From Pseudomonadales bacterium (lineage in GTDB: Bacteria > Pseudomonadota > Gammaproteobacteria > Pseudomonadales > Azotimanducaceae), in the NCBI GenBank assembly GCA_041395945.1, contig JAWKZN010000003.1, forward strand, positions 62,001 through 126,000: a stretch of 64,000 nt of DNA, written 5' to 3'. Under the pieces are notes generated by a model, which made no database searches, was not told the DNA's origin, and worked only from the letters and a program-made list of their open reading frames with translations. The translations under genes were made by a program, and so were the position numbers. The first letter of the stretch is position 1. The number at the start of each line of letters is the position of its first letter. Below are positions 34,241 to 42,181 of this stretch, piece after piece.

Positions 34241-34330
34241 ATGTCATCTGGCTGGCGCTATACCGCTATCACCCTGGTTCTGGCGGCTGTGGTTCTCATC
34301 GTCTCCACCTCCTTCATGATGTACTCATGA
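34241..34330 (+). CDS. 29-residue single-pass membrane protein
   Basis: The ATG at 34241 is preceded by AGAGGAG and encodes a short protein that is almost entirely one helix (YTAITLVLAAVVLIVSTSF), ending MMYS. It lies between the membrane pair and the Coq4 gene on the same strand. The strong ribosome binding site and the helix make a small subunit of the membrane complex plausible. Confidence 0.5.
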   Translation: MSSGWRYTAITLVLAAVVLIVSTSFMMYS

Positions 34331-34419
34331 ACTGTTGAGAACCGCATCTTCGCATCACATCAGGCAGCTGCTTAGCGGGGCCCGGCAAAGTGGCCCATTG
34401 ATGATGGAGGAAGATAGTC

Positions 34420-35139
34420 ATGGTTTTCAAACTTCTCGAAGCACAGCGCGCGATGGCGGCACTCGGCGCGAATCCGGACGATACTGAGCAGGCAATCCGC
34501 GCTATTACAGCCATGTCAGGTGGTTCCCAGAACCGCTGCCTGCGTCGTCTGAAAGGACTGCCCACCGGGGCTCAACTGCTGCGAAGCAGACCGGAACTGT
34601 ACGACAGATTGAGTAACATGGACTATCTGGGTTCGCTGCCGGAAGGAACTCTCGGCAAGGAAATATGGCATTTCTACACCACTGAGGAGCTGAGCGCGCA
34701 GGGGCTCAAAGCCGCGAGCGAGGCAGCTGGTGAGGTCAACCGTATTTCCAGTCCGAATTCCGGAAACACCAGAATCAGCGAAATCGACTGGCTCGGTCGC
34801 AGATTGCGTGACCTCCACGATGTGTTCCACGTGCTGACAGGCTACGGACGAGATATGCGCGGTGAGATCGCGTGTCTGGCTTTCACCTTTGCGCAGACCT
34901 GGAACACCGGTGTGGGGTATGTGGTACTGCGGGCCATGCGCAACAACGGCTGGAATTCTGAAATGGGTGTGTTGATACGGCAGGCTTTCCGGCGCGGCCG
35001 CAGGAGCAGCTGGCTGGTTGACAAGAACTGGGAAGTATTACTGGAACAGCCGCTGAACGAGTTGCGGGATCGGCTGCGCATCGGTCCCCAGCCTGTCTAT
35101 GAGCCGCTTCGGTCCCCCGGTGCGCCAGTTCTGAAATGA
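34420..35139 (+). CDS. Coq4-family protein
   Basis: This 239-residue protein carries the Coq4 metal motif HDxxH-x11-E: His133, Asp134, His137 and Glu149 in HDVFHVLTGYGRDMRGE. Coq4 proteins act in ubiquinone biosynthesis and have been linked to the oxidative decarboxylation of the ring, an O2-dependent step. Length and the N-terminal helical domain fit the family. GGAGGAAG precedes the ATG. It lies in a run with the membrane pair and radical SAM gene, away from other ubi genes, so a separate role in this pathway cannot be excluded. Confidence 0.82.
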   Translation: MVFKLLEAQRAMAALGANPDDTEQAIRAITAMSGGSQNRCLRRLKGLPTGAQLLRSRPELYDRLSNMDYLGSLPEGTLGKEIWHFYTTEELSAQGLKAASEAAGEVNRISSPNSGNTRISEIDWLGRRLRDLHDVFHVLTGYGRDMRGEIACLAFTFAQTWNTGVGYVVLRAMRNNGWNSEMGVLIRQAFRRGRRSSWLVDKNWEVLLEQPLNELRDRLRIGPQPVYEPLRSPGAPVLK

Positions 35140-35262
35140 GCAGTCTGCCCGCCGGGAATATCAGCTGAGTGGTGATAGTTAAGTGATGAAAGACAGGATG
35201 AGAGGCAATCCGGGTTTCATGACGGCCAGAAGAACTCTCGCGCGGATGGACAGAGCCAGATC

Positions 35263-36153
35263 ATGAATGAGAACTCGCGTGTCAGACTTCCGCCTGAACC
35301 GACAGATTTTGGTGACACGCTCTATCCGTCGGCACTGGTGCTGCTGACCAATGCCTGCAACCTGCGTTGCGCGCACTGCTTCGTGTACCGGGAACACACG
35401 CCAAACGATCCCCGCGACAAGATGAGCAATGCGGAGATGCTCCGGCAGTTGCGGATACTGCGCGACAAGCACCAGATACGATCAATGCTGTTCATGGGCG
35501 GAGAGCCGATGATCCGCAGACACCTGCTGATCGAAGCGATGAATCTGTTCGAGAGCAGTGCGGTGGTAACAAACGGAACATATGGCATCCCTTCAGTTCC
35601 CGGGCACCTGGTTACAGTTTCCCTTGACGGTCCCCGGGAGGCGAACGACGCCATCCGCGGCGATGGTGTGTACGAAAGCGTAAAGCGATCCATTTTCAGT
35701 CGCGATCCATCAGACGGCACCCAGGTAATAGTACAGATGGCCGTCACGCGGCAGAATTCATCAACCATCGAAACGTTCGTGGAAGAAGTCAAGGACTGGC
35801 CTGTCAATGGCATCGCTTTTACATTCTATGTTCCGGCGGTGAACGAACATGGTGGTCAAGCCTGGGACGATCTGAGGGAACGCGATGCCGTCGTACACCG
35901 TCTCATCGCCCTGAAAAAACGTTACCCGATCATCAAGTGCAACATCGGTGCTCTGGAGCTGATGCTCTCCGACCGGTGCCTGAACACAACGGGGCACAAG
36001 GGCGAACATTGCCGTCTGCGTCGAATGCTGCCCTTGTACGTTGGAGATGGTGGACAGTTCGAGCGTACTTTCTGTTGTTACGGCAACGACGTGGATTGCT
36101 CACGATGTGGTGCTTACGCGGTCTTCAACAGCGCCTGGCAGCATCGAGTGTGA
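35263..36153 (+). CDS. Radical SAM protein with a C-terminal Cys-rich region
   Basis: This 296-residue protein has the radical SAM CxxxCxxC motif (NACNLRCAHC) near residue 35 and a glycine-rich SAM-binding segment (MLFMGGEPMI). The C-terminal part has six more Cys (GEHCRLRRM, TFCCYGNDVDCSRCG), which suggests a second cluster of the SPASM or twitch type. Such proteins modify peptides or cofactors. No precursor peptide is evident, though the 29-residue membrane protein lies upstream. The ribosome binding site is weak. It belongs to the plus-strand run behind the FNR box at 32837. Confidence 0.8.
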   Translation: MNENSRVRLPPEPTDFGDTLYPSALVLLTNACNLRCAHCFVYREHTPNDPRDKMSNAEMLRQLRILRDKHQIRSMLFMGGEPMIRRHLLIEAMNLFESSAVVTNGTYGIPSVPGHLVTVSLDGPREANDAIRGDGVYESVKRSIFSRDPSDGTQVIVQMAVTRQNSSTIETFVEEVKDWPVNGIAFTFYVPAVNEHGGQAWDDLRERDAVVHRLIALKKRYPIIKCNIGALELMLSDRCLNTTGHKGEHCRLRRMLPLYVGDGGQFERTFCCYGNDVDCSRCGAYAVFNSAWQHRV

Positions 36154-36271
36154 ACCACCCGGATGCCGGCAGACGGCAAAACCCTGATCGACCAGGCGCA
36201 TTTGCACCACCAGTCCGATACCATGAAACCGATCCTGCACAGTCACCAGTAACAAAAAGGTCACAACAGCG

Positions 36272-37303
36272 ATGAGCAGCTCAACGAAAGGACTCCCCCA
36301 GTGGGCAATGATACAACCGTTACCGGCACCGGTTATCGCGCACCTGGCACAGCAGGCGGAACGACAGGGGGTCGTGGGGGTCTTTGCACCTCAGGTCTAT
36401 GGTCCACCCTTTATTCCACTGGCGGTAGCCGCGGGAGCCACTGAAAAACTGCAGCTGGCCAGCGGAATCGCGATAGCCGCGGCGCGGAGCCCGTTCGAGA
36501 CCGCTATGGCCGCCATTGACATGGACCGGATCTCGGGCGGCCGATTCACCCTGGGGTTAGGTACCAGCGTGAGCGCCTGGTCCCAGGGGCTGTTCGGTGC
36601 CCCCGAGCATCGTCCAGTGCAGTTCCTGCGTGAAACCATTGCCGCGGTAAGACATGTGATCGCCGGGGCGCATTGCGGACTCGAACCCTTTGAAGGTCAC
36701 TATTTCAAGGCTGACTTCAGGGAACTGCAGCCTACCGAGCCTCCGGTCCGGGAGCAGATACCAGTGTGGGTCGCAGCACTGCGGGCACCGCTGGTTCGTA
36801 TGGCGGCTGAGGTTGCGGATGGAGTGATCGGTCATCCGATGTGGTCCATCGAATGGACATTGAATGAGATGTATCCGGAATTCCTGGCTTCCTTGAAAAA
36901 GGCAGGGCGACAGCGGAGCGACATCGAAGTGAACATCTGGCCGTGGGCGGCCATCAATCCGGATGAAAAGCAGGCCATCGAGGATTCACGTCCAACGATG
37001 GCATTCTATGGCGGTGTGAAGCAGTACGAATCGTTTTTCGCCGCACATGGTTTTGAGGACGTCGCAAAAAAACTTCAGGAGGGTGTGCAGCGTGGCGACT
37101 ACCTGGGGGTCGCACGGCTTGTGCCTGACGAAATGGTCCGCACTTTTGTAGCAGTGGGCGAACCCGACAAGGTCAGGGAGCGCATTTCCCGCCTGGAAGG
37201 TGTGGCGGATTCGGTGTGCATCGTGCCTCCTGCCTACGGAATGACTCCGGAGAAAGCGATGTATTACTCAGGTAAAATCGCCGAAACCTTCTACATCGGC
37301 TGA
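36272..37303 (+). CDS. LLM-class flavin-dependent oxidoreductase (luciferase-like)
   Basis: This 343-residue TIM-barrel protein resembles bacterial luciferase-like monooxygenases and F420-dependent reductases. Characteristic segments are GVVGVFAPQVYGPPF, LASGIAIAAARSPFETAMAA and RFTLGLGTSVSAW. FMN- or F420-dependence cannot be told from sequence alone. If FMN-dependent it would be an O2-using monooxygenase. It ends the plus-strand run and is convergent with the NnrS-like gene. Confidence 0.8.
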   Translation: MSSSTKGLPQWAMIQPLPAPVIAHLAQQAERQGVVGVFAPQVYGPPFIPLAVAAGATEKLQLASGIAIAAARSPFETAMAAIDMDRISGGRFTLGLGTSVSAWSQGLFGAPEHRPVQFLRETIAAVRHVIAGAHCGLEPFEGHYFKADFRELQPTEPPVREQIPVWVAALRAPLVRMAAEVADGVIGHPMWSIEWTLNEMYPEFLASLKKAGRQRSDIEVNIWPWAAINPDEKQAIEDSRPTMAFYGGVKQYESFFAAHGFEDVAKKLQEGVQRGDYLGVARLVPDEMVRTFVAVGEPDKVRERISRLEGVADSVCIVPPAYGMTPEKAMYYSGKIAETFYIG

Positions 37304-37341
37304 GTCGCTACCGATCAGGCGTCGCAGACAGCAGACAGCCG

Positions 37342-38652
37342 CTACATGCCGAGGGCAGATCGCACTCTGCCCTGGGTCCTGATATAGAGACGGGTCGCCG
37401 CTGCAATCCAATAGCCGAGAAAGGCGAAGTCACAGATCACCATAAGCGCAGCTGGCGCAGCAAGAACCTCGAACCAGCTGGCTGCCAGCAACAGCACCAG
37501 GGCTGCCAGATGCAGCCACCACTGTCCCATCGAGCACCAGTCAGGGACAATCAGCTTGCCATGTGGCAGCTCGCTCAGAAGCCCGGGGGCCGACATGGCC
37601 TGCCTTTGCAGATGGAGATAGAGCAGAAAGGGGATGATTTTCTGCATCATCCCCATGATTACCGAACAGGCAACCCCGTAAATCGCAACGATGCCGATAC
37701 CCATGTTCAAGCGCTGTCCAATCAGGGACGTGGGGTCGTCCCACAACCGGGCCCCGATGAACAGACCAGCAACTGTCAGCAGTCCAATCATGGTCAGGCG
37801 CCAGAAATTGACGGTAACATCGATCAGCTTTCGCTTGCGTTTGTTCAGCAGTCCGAGGGTGCAGACGGCGTACACAACCATAGCGGTACAGATCAGGCCG
37901 CCTGCCAGGCTGCGTCCGACCGGACCGGGTACGGATGTCAGCACAACCAGCGCAATCAGCAGCGCGGATGGAACGGATCGGGCAAGTATGACCGGATAGC
38001 CGGGTGTCACATGAAACATCGGAATCACCTGATAGCTGACGCCCATGATCAGTATCAGCACCCAGCCCGCAAGTCCCCAGGCGAAGTGAACAGAGACTGT
38101 CAGAACCGACCAGTCTGGCACGGATACGCCCGGGATATAGCTTGCAGCACGGATCAGACCGATGACGATCGTGACCAGCAGAGCAATTGACGCCAGGCGA
38201 ATGCAGAACATCGATGTTCCACTTCCCAGCCGATGCAACAGCAGATAGCCGATACCAGAAAGAAAAACGCAGAAGGCCGTCAACAGGAGAGGCAGTGCGA
38301 AATTGAACAGTACCGGCAGTTGAACCACAAACCCGGCAGCCAGCAGGAGTGTTCCGGAACCGAGGCAGAGATGTACGGCGGTCGCGATTTTCCGGGTTGC
38401 GGGAAATCCCACACCACCAAGCACCGGCATCAGTTGAAACAGGGCGCCCAGCATGGTCGTCGTCACCACACCAAGGGTCAGGAAGTGGGTGGTGCCGATA
38501 AGCACACTGCTCCACTGGGATTGCAGGGCATCCGCTCCGCCGACGAGCAGCGCAAAACCGGCCAGGACACCCATCCACGGAGCCGTGTTGAAAAATCGTA
38601 ACGGCACATGTACGGGAGGAATATTGTCGAAGGACAGTCCCGGTGACGTCAC
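37342..38652 (-). CDS. NnrS-like / cytochrome oxidase subunit I-like membrane protein
   Basis: This 436-residue protein has about 12 helices. Conserved His lie in positions typical of heme-copper-like or NnrS-like proteins: HVPLRFFNTAPW, GTTHFLTLGVV, AVHLCLGSG, SVHFAWGLAG and IPMFHVTPGYP. It overlaps the DUF2249 gene by four bases, and such pairs are often found near denitrification and hemerythrin genes. NnrS proteins are heme- and copper-containing membrane proteins involved in NO tolerance. The family call rests on topology and context, so it could be a distant relative. Confidence 0.55.
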   Translation of the reverse strand: MTSPGLSFDNIPPVHVPLRFFNTAPWMGVLAGFALLVGGADALQSQWSSVLIGTTHFLTLGVVTTTMLGALFQLMPVLGGVGFPATRKIATAVHLCLGSGTLLLAAGFVVQLPVLFNFALPLLLTAFCVFLSGIGYLLLHRLGSGTSMFCIRLASIALLVTIVIGLIRAASYIPGVSVPDWSVLTVSVHFAWGLAGWVLILIMGVSYQVIPMFHVTPGYPVILARSVPSALLIALVVLTSVPGPVGRSLAGGLICTAMVVYAVCTLGLLNKRKRKLIDVTVNFWRLTMIGLLTVAGLFIGARLWDDPTSLIGQRLNMGIGIVAIYGVACSVIMGMMQKIIPFLLYLHLQRQAMSAPGLLSELPHGKLIVPDWCSMGQWWLHLAALVLLLAASWFEVLAAPAALMVICDFAFLGYWIAAATRLYIRTQGRVRSALGM

Positions 38653-38915
38653 AGGGCGCCGGTAACCCGCAGTTCGTCTTCATCAGCGGGAAAGTAGACC
38701 GTGATCAGATACTCCTCGCGTCCTTCGACTGGAACGACCCGCCAGCGCAGCGACTGCCTGGTGCAGAATTCAAACAGCGGATAGGGTATTCGACGATGCT
38801 GCATGATCAGGTATTCACCCGGTCGCATGCGACTCAACTTTGCCACAACCTGACGAAACGGCTCAGGAGGCTCCATAAGACGGGCATCGAGCGTGTGTTT
38901 GAGCAACAATGGCAT
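38649..38915 (-). CDS. DUF2249 protein
   Basis: This 88-residue protein has the DUF2249 features LDARLMEPPEPFRQVVAKL and the LRWRVVPVEG ending, a small sulfurtransferase-like (TusA-like) fold. The stop overlaps the start of the membrane protein by four bases (ATGA). The family is frequently found beside NO- and nitrite-handling genes and hemerythrins, as here. Its biochemical role is not established. Confidence 0.82.
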   Translation of the reverse strand: MPLLLKHTLDARLMEPPEPFRQVVAKLSRMRPGEYLIMQHRRIPYPLFEFCTRQSLRWRVVPVEGREEYLITVYFPADEDELRVTGAL

Positions 38916-38946
38916 GGCGGATTCAGATCAGCCAGACACCGGCCTC

Positions 38947-39402
38947 TCAGGACAGCTGTCCCACCAACTCACTCACATTGGCGATTCGCCTGTCCATCAA
39001 CGGATAAAGGATCTGTTCTTCCTTCATGTTGTGCTGCTGGATCGTGATCATGAGCTGTTCGCCGAGCCCGAGAAAGCGCGCAGTGTCACGGTTTTCGAGC
39101 GCCTTGTCGATCTCCGAGACGAGCGCGCGCATCTGCTGATGCTCACCACGCATGATCACTGTGGGACCCGCCGGGCCGTTAACCTCCTCGAACGCCGGAA
39201 ACAGAATTTTTTCCTCTTTTTCGTCGATATGAGAATAGAGCTCATTTCGGAAGCTATCCCAGCTCTCCTTTGCGCTCACCCAGTCTCCGGATGCGACTGA
39301 TTCTTCGGTCTTCGAGAAGGTCTCGTCACAGGCGCGATGGTCGCCCTGCATGAATTCTGTAATGGACGTCATATCATTGGACCAGGTCTGAGGGACAACC
39401 AC
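38947..39402 (-). CDS. Hemerythrin-like diiron protein
   Basis: This protein of up to 151 residues has the hemerythrin HHE pattern: DHRACDE, YSHIDEKEEKILFP (HxxxE), GEHQQMRAL and QHNMKEEQILYPLMD (HxxxE). Five to six ligands are therefore present. It is close in pattern to the Ric/YtfE and bacterial hemerythrin HHE families, which bind O2 or NO or repair Fe-S clusters. The true start may be the Met at 39372, ten codons in. It lies upstream of DUF2249 on the same strand, with an FNR-type box about 30 bases before the longer start. O2 buffering or NO defence is inferred. Confidence 0.85.
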   Translation of the reverse strand: MVVPQTWSNDMTSITEFMQGDHRACDETFSKTEESVASGDWVSAKESWDSFRNELYSHIDEKEEKILFPAFEEVNGPAGPTVIMRGEHQQMRALVSEIDKALENRDTARFLGLGEQLMITIQQHNMKEEQILYPLMDRRIANVSELVGQLS

Positions 39403-39431
39403 ACAGGCTAGCAGCCCGCATAACGATTTTT

Positions 39432-39445
39432 CTGATGCGCATCAA
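39432..39445. promoter_or_regulatory. FNR/DNR-type box between hemerythrin and a membrane protein (CTGAT-GCGC-ATCAA), 9 of 10
   Basis: One mismatch at the first base. It lies 30 bases upstream of the longest hemerythrin frame (60 from the Met at 39372) and 70 upstream of the divergent gene at 39515, so it could serve both. Confidence 0.58.
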
Positions 39446-39514
39446 ATCGAAGAAAGAAAAAAAGGTGGTGTTCAGGCCCATTGCGTAGACCATATAGGGT
39501 GTGACTGGAACCGT

Positions 39515-40021
39515 ATGACACGAGTCAGCTCGTGGATTCTGTCCAACTCCGTATCAACTGACACTGCAACGGAAGGCACCGAAATCGTGGATACATACCA
39601 ACTGCTGGGGGCCGTTCATAGCGGAACTGCCCTGTTGCTTTTCGCTCTCGCACTGTTGTCGGTCGCGCTCTCCGTTCTGATCGCGGTGAAACCCGCTTCG
39701 GATCCCGCCAATGCCAGACTGCTGAGTGCGGCAAACAGAGTTGGTTTCGTGGAAGTCAGCACAGCGGGTGTCGTCACGCTGACCGGGCTGATTCTCGTGT
39801 ACATCGGTTCCTGGTCGCTGACTCAATTCTGGCTGTGGATGAGCCTGCTGATCATGGTGTTCTACAGCACCGCATTGAAGCGTTTCACAAAGCCGGCCCG
39901 ACTGGCGGTTGCCAGGGGCGGAAGTGAAGTAAAGGTGGGTATGCAGGTGGTCCTTCAGATCGGGCATCTTCTGCTGTTGATCGTCGCCTACAGCATGATG
40001 CTTTTAAAGCCGGGCCAGTAG
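39515..40021 (+). CDS. Integral membrane protein, four helices
   Basis: This protein of up to 168 residues has helices around residues 35-58, 78-100, 105-125 and 145-165. The shared layout suggests the DUF2269-like/CopD-like class also seen at 12792, with His in GAVHSGTALLLF and QIGHLLLLIVAY. The first 24 residues look unlike the rest, so GTG at 39587 may be the true start. It is divergent from hemerythrin across a shared FNR-type box. Function unknown. Confidence 0.6.
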   Translation: MTRVSSWILSNSVSTDTATEGTEIVDTYQLLGAVHSGTALLLFALALLSVALSVLIAVKPASDPANARLLSAANRVGFVEVSTAGVVTLTGLILVYIGSWSLTQFWLWMSLLIMVFYSTALKRFTKPARLAVARGGSEVKVGMQVVLQIGHLLLLIVAYSMMLLKPGQ

Positions 40022-40033
40022 TCGCGTGAAGCA

Positions 40034-40069
40034 GGCCAGCTGCCCGAAGATGTCTTCGAGCAGCCGGCC
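40034..40069. terminator. Large hairpin between convergent genes
   Basis: GGCC-A-GCTGC pairs with GCAGC-C-GGCC around an inner CGAAGA/TCTTCG stem. It lies between the convergent genes ending at 40021 and 40178 and may act as a bidirectional terminator. There is no U tract. Confidence 0.42.
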
Positions 40070-40177
40070 GATCATTGGGGTTCAGGAAAAGCAGGCACAG
40101 GAGAGATTCTGTGCGGGCCTTGAACTACCGGAACTGCACTTTCCGATAGCATCAAGAGCCCGCTCATTCACTCACTG

Positions 40178-41269
40178 TCAGTAGGATGCGCCCATTTCAT
40201 TGAGTACATTCTGATCTGACTTCGCATCTTCCATCGCATTGAGTACCGTCAGGTCCTCGTTCACCGGCACACCAATGCCTTCAAACAGCGCTTTGGTTCG
40301 CTGAGTGATCAGGCCGGCTCTGACCAGCGCGGGAATCATCAGATCGTTTATGGAATGCACCTGGCCCGGTGGCAGTTTCCGGTCAGGACCCAGCCCCATT
40401 TCGACGGCTTCCTTCATGCCTGCTTCGAAGTCTGCCGGGTCGATTCCGCTGACCTCGAGCACCTTCAGGAAACCCTTGTCTATTCCCACCTGACCTTCAA
40501 CCAGGATATTCACACCATCAAATGCGAATTGCGCCAGCTCCTCGACATCATCCTTGTGCATTTTCGCAACGATCGGGGTCAGGAAAGCATGTCCGAACGA
40601 TACGTGACGTGACTCATCCCGCATCACATTGAAGGTGATGGACTTGAGCAGCGGCTCGTCCGTCTGCCGATACATGTTGTTGAAGGCACCAAGGGCGAGC
40701 CCTTCAACGATCATGTTCATGCCAATCATGACTTTCATGTAGTTCTGGGTCTGCAGAGTCACATCGATCAGCGTTTTCAGCCATGGAATCATGGGATAAT
40801 GAATCGCGATCTTGTTGACGTAGCGGTCGTAGACCTCGACATGCCTGGCCTCATCCATCGTCTGGGTAGCGGCGTAGAACTTCGCCTTGATATCAGGCAC
40901 ACCCAGAGTCACGGTCGCGGCTGTGAGGGTGGCGCCCTGCTCTCCATGGAGAAACTGAGACAGCATCTGTGCCGTAGAATGTGCTGTGAAGGTTTCCTGC
41001 TGACTCTGTGACAGACGTTTGAAAAACGGCATGGCCGCATACTGGGTCTTGTCCCGGCCCATAATGGGATGAGAAGGATCTATCGGGGTATCCCATGCCA
41101 GATCGTCTGAATCCCATTGATTCTTCTTGGCTCTGGTGTAGAGGTCGTGGATCTTGGGAATGTTTGACTCATAATCAAAATTCCAACTCGTCTCCATCAC
41201 CGCTTTATAGCTGTCTATCTGATTCTGCTTAGACTCGTCGCTTTGTTCCTGTTTTCTGACAGAACTCAT
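40178..41269 (-). CDS. Ferritin-like diiron protein, probable oxygenase (paralogue 3)
   Basis: This 363-residue protein has the diiron site Glu110 (HGEQG), Glu140 and His143 (DEARH), Glu189 (VEGLALG), and Glu219 and His222 (RDESRH). Both Glu-to-ExxH spacings are 30, exactly as in paralogue 1, and it shares SQFLHGEQGA and FYAATQTMDEARHVEVY-type segments with it. It has a longer N-terminus of low complexity (QEQSDESKQNQ). I chose ATG at 41269 because GGAGG lies five bases upstream. An FNR-type box lies about 70 bases upstream. It is monocistronic and convergent with the membrane protein. Confidence 0.82.
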   Translation of the reverse strand: MSSVRKQEQSDESKQNQIDSYKAVMETSWNFDYESNIPKIHDLYTRAKKNQWDSDDLAWDTPIDPSHPIMGRDKTQYAAMPFFKRLSQSQQETFTAHSTAQMLSQFLHGEQGATLTAATVTLGVPDIKAKFYAATQTMDEARHVEVYDRYVNKIAIHYPMIPWLKTLIDVTLQTQNYMKVMIGMNMIVEGLALGAFNNMYRQTDEPLLKSITFNVMRDESRHVSFGHAFLTPIVAKMHKDDVEELAQFAFDGVNILVEGQVGIDKGFLKVLEVSGIDPADFEAGMKEAVEMGLGPDRKLPPGQVHSINDLMIPALVRAGLITQRTKALFEGIGVPVNEDLTVLNAMEDAKSDQNVLNEMGASY

Positions 41270-41339
41270 TACCGCCTCCAACTATTCCTAGTACTTGGAT
41301 AAAGAGGACCGACACTAGAGACTCTCTACGACTGGTGAC

Positions 41340-41353
41340 TTGACCAAGATCAA
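41340..41353. promoter_or_regulatory. FNR/DNR-type box upstream of diiron gene 3 (TTGAC-CAAG-ATCAA), 9 of 10
   Basis: One mismatch (C for T at position 5). Its centre is about 77 bases before the start codon, similar to the box of diiron gene 1. Confidence 0.62.
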
Positions 41354-41426
41354 CTGGCACAGGGATTGTTTCGCTGTTTCCGGATCATCGAAGGCTTTCC
41401 GCCCCCGACACCGGCTCCCAGGCAGG

Positions 41427-42086
41427 CTAACGATCCGCGCCTGGCGCGGTCAGCAGAGCAGTGGCTGTACGGACGATGTCGTCGAGGGTCGTTTTCGAGC
41501 GCCAGGTGGGGTGATCCCGATCCGGGTCCGCCAGCATGAATTCGCGTTGAGCAAGCAGCGTGCTGATATAGCTGCCGAGAAAAAGGAAACGGCGATTCTG
41601 TTCAGCCCGGGTGAGGTCCGGCAGCAGCCTGCGCAGATGCCCCAGGCAGCGCTGGTAACCACGGTTCCAGCGACCCTCGAGCGTTCTGTCGATCAGGTCG
41701 GCGCTGGTGAAAGACAGCTGTGCCAGAAAGCGGTTGAAGCAGCTGCCGTAGACTTCGTCCTGTTCCGCGAACCTGGCGCTCGGCAACACGATCGCTTCCA
41801 CCACACAGCGGACAGAATGCGGACCTCCGTTCTCTTCGAGTCCTCGCAGATGCTCCTCGCGGCGTGCCTCGATGCGCTCTGCACCGTCGATCAGAATCTC
41901 CCGGATGAGCTGTTCCTTGGTGCCGAAGTAGTAGGCGACCACGCCGAGATTCCGCTGACCGGCTGCCTGGGCAATTTCCCGCACGCTCACATCGTGGACT
42001 CCACGTTCCGCGAAGAGATACCTGGCGACTCGCTTGATGTGTGGCTTTACGCCTGCTTCGGCACAGGCGGGTGGCGGCTGAGACAT
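41427..42086 (-). CDS. TetR-family transcriptional repressor
   Basis: This 219-residue protein has an N-terminal TetR helix-turn-helix (RYLFAERGVHDVSVREIAQA followed by RNLGVVAYYFGTKEQLIREI) and an all-helical ligand-binding domain. It is divergent from the OYE-like gene across a 95-base gap that contains a perfect 16-base palindrome, so self-control and control of the catabolic run are likely. Its ligand is probably an acyl-CoA or a related pathway intermediate, inferred from the neighbours. Confidence 0.88.
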   Translation of the reverse strand: MSQPPPACAEAGVKPHIKRVARYLFAERGVHDVSVREIAQAAGQRNLGVVAYYFGTKEQLIREILIDGAERIEARREEHLRGLEENGGPHSVRCVVEAIVLPSARFAEQDEVYGSCFNRFLAQLSFTSADLIDRTLEGRWNRGYQRCLGHLRRLLPDLTRAEQNRRFLFLGSYISTLLAQREFMLADPDRDHPTWRSKTTLDDIVRTATALLTAPGADR

Positions 42087-42103
42087 GGCACCGGGATTTG
42101 ATC

Positions 42104-42119
42104 TAAGTCAATTGACTTA
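42104..42119. promoter_or_regulatory. Perfect 16-bp palindrome, candidate TetR operator
   Basis: TAAGTCAATTGACTTA is a perfect palindrome 18 bases before the TetR gene start and about 63 before the divergent OYE-like gene. Its half-sites AGTCAA/TTGACT are the same as those at 11810 and 29441, but here with no spacer. Confidence 0.65.
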
Positions 42120-42181
42120 ATTTATCAACTGTAGAAGAATCGGTCAACTTATCGAAGTGATATGTCTCTGCCGGGGGGTAA

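Noticed and set aside
38918..38931. CGGAT-TCAG-ATCAG as an FNR-type box before DUF2249
   Set aside because: Two mismatches in the left half, and it lies only a few bases before the start codon.
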